DNA of 22,500 bases. It comes from Chromera velia. Its lineage: Eukaryota; Sar; Chromeraceae. Location of the stretch: assembly GCA_018398765.1 (NCBI GenBank), contig JAHBMJ010002559.1, positions 74,873 to 97,372 on the forward strand, read 5' to 3'. Each line of letters opens with the position of its first letter. Within the stretch, counting starts at the first letter, position 1. This document shows, one piece after another, positions 1 through 10,058 of this stretch. The notes below the pieces were generated by a model. The model was not told the origin of the DNA, ran no database searches, and worked only from the letters and a program-made list of their open reading frames with translations. Made by a program: the position numbers and the translations under genes.

Positions 1-106
1 CTTCTGCTCTCCTCCGCTTCTAATGTTCTCCCTCCGCCCCCTTCTGACCTTCCGGTTTCTTCTTCCTGTCAACTTCCCTCTTCCTTCACGCCTTCCGGCC
101 ATGCAG

Positions 107-2822
107 AATCCCGACAGCCCGACAGGTTCGCCGAGGAAAGCGAAGAAAGTCGGGCAGGTCGCGCAGAAGGAGGCAATGTGCCTGTCAAAGGACATCGGGA
201 AGTTGTTGTTTTTCCTTGTGGAAGCCATCGAGGACCTTCCCCGACTGCGCGGTCTGATCGAGGACATCCGGGTACCCTGGAATGAAATCTTCTGCAGCTA
301 TGGGGCGGTGCCAAACATGAAGAGGGTGAAGGAGGTCGTGTTACAAACTATGGAGGTAGGTCAGCTGATTACATTAATTCTTGAACGCTTGCTGGGTCGT
401 ACACTTTATCCTCAAGAATTCCGCTCTTCTCCTGCTCTTATTAAAGACGCTGCAGTGGTCGCCTCAATTCAAGAGGTGCCCGACAAAAGTGTGTGTGGCG
501 ATAACTTTTCGGATTCAATGCAGTAGTACTGAATAGATGTTACTGCGTGTGCACGTGTTCGTTCATATCCCTCCCCTCCCTGTTTTGTGTGTGTGTGTGT
601 GTGTAGGAGGTGGTTGGTGGTGGCTGGGGAGGCGAACATGAGGAGTCTTGGGCATGGCTCCTGGACACAACGGTCGTTGAGAGAAGCCGTCGCTGGAGGT
701 ACGTCGTGGACTTCATGGAACGAACAGAAAGAGTTCACGCATTCATTCCTTTGAGGGATTAAATTTGGGGGAGGAACCAGAGTAAACGATCGAGAAGACA
801 ATTAGTTGAACAGACAATTGCCGACGGAAGCGCCAAGGAGTGCCCTGCCCTGCCCTGCCCTGCCCTGCCCATCTTGTATGATGCCTTGACGCATGCATGC
901 GTGCGTGCAGGTCCATTGACAAGGACCGTGTGCTCCAGGGGTACCAAGCAGTCGAAGCCGCAGTCATGAGATGCCTGCAGAGAGACAACCAAGAGAAAAA
1001 CCAGGTTGGTTGGATGGTTCGTGTGCTTGTCCTGGAGTCACTCAGCGGATGAGTGAGCAATTTTTCTGGAATTTATTTTCGCTCACGACTTTCAGCCTTC
1101 TCAACCCTTCCTGTGCATCGTCTTCGCTTACTGAGACTGGAACACTCACACAGAGACCATGCGTACATGCGTGGAAGTTGCCGAAGAGAAGCGATGAGAA
1201 AAAATGCGTCGAGTCAAGAAAGAACCAGAGCTCAAAGATTTCTATTTGCGAAATGTCACCGAGGGACCACAGCTTTAGTTGGACGACACTCGTTAGAAGA
1301 AGTGGAATTTCTCTGTTGGAACAGCAAAATAAGCAAATCAATAGATAGACTACCAAGCCAAACGAAGACCTGTACGCATGTCATAATTGCATACACGAAT
1401 AAACCATGGTGGCAGGGCCGAGACTTCTACGCGGAGGAAGACAGTTCCGCGAAAGATCTTGCACGGACGTCACCGCAGACAGCCATGCGACGAATCACGA
1501 TCGAGAACACTATGGGGAGAGGAAGAGAAAGAGACTGGGACGCGGACCCGCAGAATATTGATGGGTTGGAAGAGGCAGGGGCGGGTGGTACTACGGTCAA
1601 AGCTCTGACTGAGAATGGAGGGACAGCCATAGGAGCCGGAACGTGGAAGAAGGCCCGCAAAGGATTTGTGGGATGCTGGAACAATCCGAACTCGTCATCA
1701 TCAGAGTCCGTCTGCATGTATGTTCGTGTACCAATTGACCATGCAACACTGTTTTCGAATCTGCTTCTTTTTGTCTCTTTCGTCTCTTGCAGACCCTTCA
1801 GCCGGAGTTTTTTGCAGTCGTCTTGCATGCCGAAAGGATGAAAATAGTCATGTAACACAGAGAGCAGCCGCGGAATATTTATACAGGCCGAGGAAGGCAT
1901 TGTTGTGAAAGGACGTTCAAAATCTGCTTGATGCATGTTGTGGGGACGGTGGTCTCCGAAAACAAGCTCGACAAGGCCAGCCCATGCATGTCGTGCAGCC
2001 TTCCGTACAATGACCGTCCCTTCAGTGCACCCCTTTTGTCTTCCAGAGTGCCCATGATTCATTCTGTACCTCCACTCGATCACTTATGGTGTCATCAGCA
2101 TACAGAGTGGAAAAAGACCCTTTCTGTCGCTGTGGGTGTGAGTGATCGGTTAATTGCTTTGCAGGTCTGGGATACTCTCCCAGAGCAGGAGAGGATCTGC
2201 AGCGGCGGACAAGGAGAAGAAGTGCGAGAAACAGAAAAAGATGCAGAAGGTCCAGGAACGACTCCAGCAGGGGTGGGTGGGTGGGTATGTGGAGCCTCCA
2301 GGAGCTAGGGGGGAATGTGGCAGGCAGGCAGGCAGGCAGGCAGCCCTTAATGTACTGTCCGTCCGCTTGGCCATCCCCCGTCGCCCCCCCACATTGGGTT
2401 CGATCTCTCTCAATTCTCTTTCTGCACGCCTCTCTCGATGCATGCCTCAGCCTTACCTCGCCCCTGCACTTTTTTTGTCCTCGTCACGGCTCTCCCGTCT
2501 CTTTCTGGTCCACTTTGCGTATCATTGTTCCTTTCATTGCGTTACTTCTTTCGCTGCTGTTGCACGCTGTGCATGCAGCTACCCGGTGAAGCGAGAGGTT
2601 GCGAAAGAATTCTCGAAGCAATTCTTCCGGCTCCTTCCGTTGAGGGCCCCTAACCTGAGGGCGATCTTCGACAAACAGGAGGACAGGTACGCACGTGTGC
2701 TCTGCTGCATTAAATATCATGCATGTCGCATGTGCTCATGGTTGCCCTATCGACATATCTCCTCCTCTTTGCCTCAGGTCATATCTTTCCGAACTTTCTG
2801 AGACCTGCTGCTCACATGCGTG

Positions 2823-2873
<51 letters not shown>

Positions 2874-2934
2874 TGTACGTGTGCGTGTCTATGTGCGTGG
2901 TTGTCTGCGTGTGCGTGGCGTGTTTGTGTGTGTT

Positions 2935-2965
<31 letters not shown>

Positions 2966-2990
2966 TTGTTTGTGTGTGTGTGTGTGTGTT

Positions 2991-3026
<36 letters not shown>

Positions 3027-3029
3027 CGG

Positions 3030-3060
<31 letters not shown>

Positions 3061-4301
3061 CGAGAGCACATCTGTGTGTATGTGCTGATATGCAGGTACG
3101 AAGAAACCTTTCACGCGATGCTCCAGCGGCTCCTTGCCTACATCAGCGACCCCGAAAGGATTTGGGTGGACGACGCCGATCTTGCGGTGCGCTTGTTTGC
3201 GTCAGCATGCAGTTCTTCTGACGTTTTGTCGGTTTTGAATGAACAGACTCCCTTGTTTCCTCTCATGGTGATTTGCTTCCCTTTGCCATTTGAAATCTGA
3301 CTCTGCAGGTGACCTGAAAATTCCCCTCACAGGTGTGCATGTGTCGTTTGCTAGAGACAGCTGGGTCAATACTGCCGTGCAGCTACTGGAAGTAGATCTG
3401 GTGTTCCGACATTTTAGAAAGGTCACGGCAGGCAACCACAGATGCATGAGTCCCGATTCTGGCTGGCATGGTGAAACGGCAGCCACTGTTCGCTATGAAT
3501 TGTGTGGGAGAAGTTTGAAACTGAAGAGAACCAAATGCCTCTGATGGATGGATCTACTATGACGATCATGTATGCAGTTGCGACACATCGAATTTGGCGT
3601 GACGCCATCCGACATTCCGAGCTTCGCGAATCTCTTTCTGAAGGTTATGGAGAAAATCGCTGGGGGGGCGTGGGTGCAGCAGTACAGTGACTCGTGGCAG
3701 AAGTGAGTGAGCTGAATTATGCGTGCATACATGTCATAATATCACAATGAATTTGCACGTGCATGAACAGAGCGTCTCAAAAACTTCAGCGGGTCATGAC
3801 AGAAGTGAGCAGGCGGAGAGAGGAGAGAAGAGAAGGGAAGAGAAGAGAAGAGGAGAGCATAGGAGAGGAGAGAAGAGAGTTGACTAAGAAAGCGACCGTG
3901 CAGAGAACAAGCTAATGACAGATTGTCTCACAGGTCCTTTTTTTCTCCCCTTCCCGCACCAAGGAGCCGTGCAAGCTCCTTCAGCGGTGATGTGTGTGTA
4001 TGTACGTGAACGTATGGATATTCTTATTCTGTCATTCAGGTACTGGAACATCGCTGCCTCTGGGCTCTCGGAGATGGTGTGTGCGAGTGCAAACCCCGTG
4101 ACGCGGGCCCTCGTGTACGCCTCCCTGCCGGATCTCAAGAACGCTCTCGCAGATGCACCCCGGGGCGAGAGGGTCGAACTGGGCTGTAAGGTCAGTCAGT
4201 CGGCCGGTCGGTCAGTTCGTCTGGTGCGAATGGGCAGCGCTGAGTCCTGGCAACCGACTCTCTCTGTCTCTCTCTCTCTCCTTGCGGCAGTGCAATTTCT
4301 G

Positions 4302-4345
<44 letters not shown>

Positions 4346-5439
4346 GTGTGTGTGTGTTTTGTGGTCGATCGTGCACTGTCGTCCTCCTTTTGCGTACGGC
4401 CTGCTCCATCATCCAGTGACTCGTCTTCTGACATGACTCATCTGTCCGGTCCGCGCTGAATCGGATAAACAGAAAATGGGAAAGGCTGGCGGTGCCGCCT
4501 CTTCTTGGATGCGTCTGTTTCTCTGTCAGAAATTGAACAGATGAATAAATACGTAGATGGATGAAGGGACCATTGTGCTGCTTGTTCATCGATATGTGCA
4601 CTTCTTTCTGTCCGTGCTTAATCGATCAAGTGTGCATGCAGGTGAAGATCAAGGGAGAGGAGAAGAGCCCCTTCTTCTGGATGCTCGAGAGAGGGAGAAT
4701 CCCGCTTGCCAGACACATCCTCATGTCAGTCAGTCAGGCAGTCACTCACTCACTCACTCAGTCAGTCAGTCAGTCAGTCAGTCAGTCGGGAGGGAGAAGG
4801 TCAAGCTAGGGGAATGATGAATGGACCTTTCTGCGCATGGGCTGAAGCCCTTCTAAGTGCATGCGCATGTGAATCTGCCTGGGTATAGAGTGAGAGGGAG
4901 TGTCTGGTTCTGTACATGCCTTTTATTCATTGCCTTCATCTGCATCATCACCTTTGTGTGCGAGAAAGAGAAAAAGAGAGACAGAGGGAGAGAGGGAGAG
5001 AGAGAGAGAGAGGGAGAGAGCTTGTTTGTGTGTGCGTGTGTGTGGATTGCGTGCGTGCGTTCTTTCGCGCAAGTGTGTGAGCGTAACACTTGCCCACGGC
5101 GTTCTTCTGCAGGGACGTTTTGGCAATTAGACAGAACAAATCGGGTGTGATGTACGGCAAGCAGCGGCTCTGGGAGACTCACGGCAGTGAGCTTGTGGAA
5201 CGAATCACCAATGAAGCTCCAGACCTTTGGTTCGTTGGCTCGTTTGTTGGTCGTCTTCGTTGTCTTCTCTGGATATTTCTGTATCTCCTTCGGGTTTCCT
5301 CCATCAAGACTAGATAGATTTTCTTCAACCGGGCATCTTCGTTCGGTCCTTCGGTCAAATTGTCTGTCTATCTGTACGCATCCTTGTCTCTCTGGGCTCC
5401 TTATTTTTTTCCCTTCGCCTTGCCTCTTCTCTGAAATCT

Positions 5440-5481
<42 letters not shown>

Positions 5482-8400
5482 CTCGCCCGCCCCCCCCCCA
5501 TTCTCTCCTCTCTACTCTCGATTAAAATTGTTCGAGATGCCTGAGGGACTCACCAACCGGCCGCACTGCACTGCATTTGCGAGTCGCAACAAACGCACAT
5601 TTGTGTCTGAATTGTGCGGTGTATCTTCATATCCTTGCCTTCGCTTTCAAAGAATCTTCTGAATTTTGTTTTTGTTTTCAAATGCACTCGAGTACTCACA
5701 CATGCAGGTGGGATCTCCTCGACGGGCACATCTGGTGCAGTGACCTCGTGATCGACTCGAAGAGAAAGGTGAACCTGTACGTGCAGGAGTTTTGGGGGGA
5801 CTCAAGGTCGGTCCTCCCTACAGAGCTAGTGCAATCAATGAATTTATTTTGTTTGTTTTTTTCTCTTCCTTTCATGCATGCAGGGCTTCTGCTCTCGTTG
5901 CATGTGGATGTGCCAAGAGTGTTTCGACTGACTGAAGCTGTCTGTTCTGTCGCCAAGAGTGGGCGTTCGTTCAACACTCCCCTCTTCTTCTTCGGGTAGA
6001 CAAGGAAGGCAACATGGCGACTTCTCCCTCCTCATGCACTCCTCTGCCTGTCGGCATCTCATCCTCTGCATGCACCTCTTTCTCTTCTCCTCATTCGCTG
6101 ATTGAACGAACAAGCCTTGCATGCAGGCAGATGATCGGGCAGCCAGGAGCAGAAGAGCCTCTGTGGGAAGGGCCTGGCACCCAGCCTCTCTTTCTGCTCA
6201 TCAAATTGGGCAACGTGCGACTGGTGCAGCACCCGGTACTCGAGTGGGTCATCTCAAAAAAGTGGGAGCTCTTTGCTCGTAGACACTTCTTTTTGATCAG
6301 GTATGTATTAATATGTAAATACCTGCATGCCTAGCTGCATAGATAAGTACAGTCAGATGTGGCCCGTCGGGAAGTAAGATCGTAGGTAGGAAAGCGTCTC
6401 TTTAATATGCCTTTATGCAATCACGTGACTGACTGCCGGTATCTGTTGTCGGCAGTCGGTGGTTACAGATACCGACACTCAGTGGTTTCTACGTATGTTT
6501 ACAAACAAGTAAGGTTTCATGAAAATGAATGCATTGTTCCGCTCCGTTTGAACATCTTCATGAGAACGTAAACGCCCACTCTCAAGCACGCATAGAAAGA
6601 AGGTTGCACGCGCAAAAGGAGTGATGTGCTTAGTATCCCAGAAAGACTGAAATAGAGTCAAGGTTTGCAATGCCTCTATCTCTCCCTTTCTCTCTCTGAA
6701 CTTCTGTTTGTCCCCGTCGTTTCATGTGTTCGTATTTGCGATTGTGCATGTGCATGTGCGTGTGTTTGTGTGCATATAAGTGTGCATACACGTGTGTATA
6801 CGGGCGCTCAGGGGTTGGTATCTCCTGAACTCGATTTTGTTCTCTCTCGGGTACGTCTGGCTGGTCTTCGTGGACTTCTGGCCCCCTGTCTCGTGGTTCA
6901 TGCGGAAGTTGGCCTTGGTATCCTCCATCGGCATTCTCGTGGTAGAGGCAAAGAAGTGCATCGACCAGCAGAAGAATAAGTGCTTCAGCCCAAAGTTTGG
7001 GAGCGTCGTCAGAGTTCCGTTCCATTTGGGACAGACGTTTACCCTCATTGACATCGCCGCAGCTCTCTCCGTGCTGGTCGTCACAACTCTGGAGATAAGC
7101 TCAAAAGGCTTCCTGGAATACGTCAGTGAACCGCCAGAATGAATGAATGAATGAATGAATGAATGCATTGACTGCTTTGGATCGAGGCCGGGAGGGAAGG
7201 AGGTCTCTGCAGGTCCAGCCCCCGCGCTCTTTTTTTCTGTTCGTAATCGACCCTGCGCATCCCTGTTCGTCTTTCTCTTGTTCGTTTTTTCATTCCTCAG
7301 CTTCTGACTTTTTTACCAGTTGCACCTCTTTTGTTTTCTGTTCTTGTCTGCCTACCTGTGAAGTCTCATGCCCCTCGCTCTTGCTTTCGCTGTGTGAGAG
7401 AGCTCAATGACTACATGCATCGATGCAGGACATCCGACCATCATTGGAGAACAAGGGCGATGAGCTCCCTGCTCTGGCAGCTCTGGTAATGATCCTTGCC
7501 TGGCTGTCCAATGTGCAGGTGAGCTAGCAGGGATCTGAGTCGGAATACTAAAGCTTTCATGTCCAGGAACATGTGCAAATGGATATCTGCATGAGAATGT
7601 GTGCGTGAGGCTCCCACTTTGGTGTGATCGTCTTTCTCACGTGTCTCCTTTCGTACAAAAGGAAGGAATGCAGAGAAAGAGCAGAAGCGTAAATTACGTC
7701 TTCAAAGACTCTCTGCGCTTACTTTTTTGTCATAGCTTATCTCCTGACTGACTCCTGATGAAGCCTCAAGTGGTTGTCGTCTTTTCTGTAGGGCCTGGAT
7801 AAATATTTTCCCCCCTGTGGTATGTATTCTTTCGAGCCGACAACTTTCGCATAATGGATCGAGTAAGGAAGAAGTGTCGATAGGGTTTTTGTAGAGGTCC
7901 GACTAGCAAGTCGGGTCCGTTGCACTTTCTGTCTCCTCTCCTGCCAATGTAAGCAGGCACTCTTCCCTGGCGCAGCTTTTTTGTGTGCTTGCGGGTGTCC
8001 GCATTTCCTTTCGCGTATACGTAGACACGTATCACGTACATTTCCGCAGTTGGCAGTCACAGGCACCTGTATGAATGAATGTGCCCCCTCCCTCCGGATG
8101 CAGCTGCTTCTGGCTGTGGAGCCTGTGATGAGGCTGTTGAAGCTGGTTGTCTTCATGATGGGCATGCTGCTGCCCTTCTTTTTTGTCCTCGGATGCCTGA
8201 CTGTTGGGTTCGGGTCGTCTATCTGGGTGATCACTCGAGGAGATAATGTGGATGGGTTCGAAACTTTTCCGGTACGTGATCGTCTCTGTGAATGGTTGCA
8301 CATCTCGATGGGTTTGGACTTTCGTTTTCTTCTTCTTCTTTGAATCGTGAAATGCTCTTTCCTGCAGTACTTTATTCTTTTTGTGCGTAATGCCTGGAGA

Positions 8401-10014
8401 TGCAGTAAGAAAGAAGAATTTGGGGGGGGATGTTGGCGGTGCGACAAGCAGAGGACCGACAAGCAGAGGACGTATTTTGCACCTCTTGTTTTCTCCCGCC
8501 TTGTTTGCACCTGGCCACGTTCTCCTGTCATTATGTGTCGATCCTCTGCATTCATATGGAGTCGTTTTTTGTTTTCGTTCATCTGCAGCTGATCATGACG
8601 AATACTTTTCTGTTCCTGTGCGGAGCATGGAAGCCTGACTACGCAAATATCTCGTATGACCCGACAGAGACCCTCCTCCTTGTGTACTCGATCATCGTCT
8701 ACTTCACCTTTCTCCCGACCATCGTGGCAATCTTCGTTCGGACGGTCGGGGTGAACTACGACACAGCGAGGCAGCAGGCGCTGTTCGCAAGGGCCCAGGT
8801 TGTTCTCGATATCGAGTGTTCCCTGCACAGAGGTACCAGGGACCAATACGCAGCGACATTCGACTTCGGTGAAGAGTTGACATTCGACAGCGATCGAGAG
8901 GTCAGGCCCCCCCTCAATCAATCTGTTCGTCCCTTTATCGTTCGTTTCACGCAAGGTTCCTCTCTTGATACATGTGCCTGACCTTAGTGCTGCGGTGCAC
9001 GTTGCCTGACCTTGCATGCTCACATTCGTCGATCGTTGGTAAACGTTCTTCTTGTTCTTCTTTCATAAGTTGTCGGGTCTGCTGTCCTTCACGCATTTCC
9101 ATTTCTGTTCGTCTACATGGGGCGGGTGGTAACCCTGGGGGCACTGAAACCGGTCTTTTGCTCTCTGTCTGTACAATCGCATGCATACTAATATCTCGAT
9201 TTACGAATATACTGCTGGTGCAGGTGGGTCCTTCCGGTGGCGTGTCGACCTGGTTCGACACCAGCTTTGTCCCCCCTGGCGCCTCTCTGAGAGGAGGGCG
9301 TGCTGATAGAAGAGACAGGTCCGTTTGTTGGTTTGACTCACCGAGAGATCGATAGATCGATCGAGCACCCAGCTACATGCCAGATTGAATGCATTCCGAT
9401 GACATCTATTGTCGTGTCTTGTCGTGTCGTTGGGTCCTTCAGCTAGTTGGATCGATCGACAGGAATCGAAATGAGACCGTCTAGACGGCCCGTTTCGTTT
9501 CATGATGACAAGGTGCTTTCGTAGGTCGTGTAGCAGTGACTGAGCTTCTGCCTGTGCAGTGGCTGTAAAGCAGTGTCGAAAAGTGAAACGGCGTCATAAA
9601 TGGATCCCCTCGATTTTGCATGCATGCTCACAACTTTGATTGTCTTTTTTCGACCCGAATTCGATCGAAGGCTGATCGAGGGAGGCCTCAATTGATTTTC
9701 GCAATCGAGAGTTTCTTTCTACCCATGCCTGCATGTATCATGCACACAGCCAGGCAGCGGGCAGGCAGGCATGGATCCATTGTGCCCCGCGTTTTCTGCT
9801 GTCAGACGCTGTGCGTATGATCGTCTGTTTTCTTTCGACGGATGGATCGATGAGACCTCCTTCTTTCTGCGTATCCATTCATATCTATCTGCACATGCGT
9901 ACGAGGCGATGTGCAGGCCTGCGCTTTCTGGTCCTTTTTGAGAAGTAGAGAAATAAAGTAGTAAGCAAACAAGCAAAGAAGTCTATGAATGAAGTCTCCA
10001 TGTGTCTGTCTGTT

Positions 10015-10058
<44 letters not shown>

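Larger units (their letters stand above)
107..3702 (+). other. Channel gene: N-terminal cytosolic segment (exons 1-9)
   Basis: Soluble, mostly helical sequence without a hydrophobic segment long enough for a membrane span. Exon 1 starts after a long pyrimidine tract and encodes a basic, Pro/Ser-rich stretch (SPTGSPRKAKKVGQ) followed by helices (LLFFLVEAIEDLPRLRGLIED). Exon 5 (2165-2284) is Lys/Glu/Gln-rich (DKEKKCEKQKKMQKVQERLQ); this frame was chosen because its third positions are GC-rich and its donor GTATGT gives the phase needed by exon 6. Exon 6 encodes EVAKEFSKQFFRLLPLRAP, exon 7 YEETFHAMLQRLLAYISD, exon 8 only 13 residues (LLEVDLVFRHFRK), and exon 9 IEFGVTPSDIPSFANLFLK. By family analogy this is where TRP channels carry ankyrin or other helical repeats, but no canonical ankyrin consensus is readable here. 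Confidence 0.7.
4040..6300 (+). other. Channel gene: helical region and pre-S1 segment (exons 10-14)
   Basis: Exon 10 gives YWNIAASGLSEMVCASANPV and DLKNALADAPRGERVELGCK. Exon 11 gives SPFFWMLERGRIPLARHILM, which resembles an ankyrin-type helix pair (small residues, a turn, LARHIL). Exon 12 gives DVLAIRQNKSGVMYGKQRLW, exon 13 WWDLLDGHIWCSDLVIDSKR and VNLYVQEFWGD, and exon 14 the linker QPLFLLIKLGNVRLVQHPVL, ending with KKWELFARRHFFLI just before S1. In TRP channels a His-Pro plus Lys-Trp-x-x-[FY] signature marks the junction between the cytosolic repeats and the membrane domain, so this segment is well placed. Phases join exactly: 4190 phase 0, 4724 phase 2, 5229 phase 2, 5806 phase 2, 6300 phase 2. 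Confidence 0.8.
6812..8900 (+). other. Channel gene: membrane domain S1-S6 and pore (exons 15-18)
   Basis: Six hydrophobic segments can be placed: S1 6813-6872 (GWYLLNSILFSLGYVWLVFV), S2 about 6894-6950, S3 7035-7097 (TFTLIDIAAALSVLVVTTLEI region, with an Asp near its start as in TRP S3), S4 about 7465-7518 (LPALAALVMILAWLSNVQ), S5 8143-8214, S6 8673-8738 (LLLVYSIIVYFTFLPTIVAI). The pore loop is 8589-8642, TNTFLFLCGAWKPDY. After S6 comes a polar helix ending ALFARAQVVLDIE (to about 8817) that matches the post-S6 TRP pattern. The S4-S5 linker is LLLAVEPVMRLLK. The 8104 start was preferred for exon 17; an alternative acceptor at 8049 would add 18 in-frame codons. The short S5-pore turret (TRGDNVDGFETFP) suggests no large extracellular domain. 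Confidence 0.85.

Noticed and set aside
101-103. ATG at 101 as the start codon of the channel gene
   Set aside because: It is embedded in a textbook acceptor (long pyrimidine tract then ATGCAG), so an upstream exon is more likely; it remains possible if the gene is short at its 5' end.
2695-3300. Long open frames on both strands through the CT/GT/GA tract
   Set aside because: Dinucleotide repeats stay open in all frames; the encoded peptides are Ser-Leu, Cys-Val or Thr-His repeats. Only 3096-3186 is exon-like.
3309-3382. Longer version of exon 8 beginning GDLKIPLTG
   Set aside because: The acceptor at 3308 would need phase 1, but exon 7 ends in phase 0. The acceptor at 3382 fits exactly.
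3771-3804. Possible small exon after AACAG (ASQKLQRVMTE)
   Set aside because: It would end in phase 0, while the next exon at 4040 needs phase 2. Direct joining of 3702 to 4040 gives WQKYWNIAAS and fits.
8369-8406. Possible extra exon after TTCCTGCAG (YFILFVRNAWRC) between S5 and the pore
   Set aside because: No GT donor gives a phase compatible with the pore exon at 8589; direct joining gives a normal turret and pore helix.
7737-9023. Minus-strand open frame of 428 codons
   Set aside because: It lies antisense to channel exons 17 and 18 and the introns around them, has no recognisable domain, and its openness is explained by the codon bias of the plus-strand exons.
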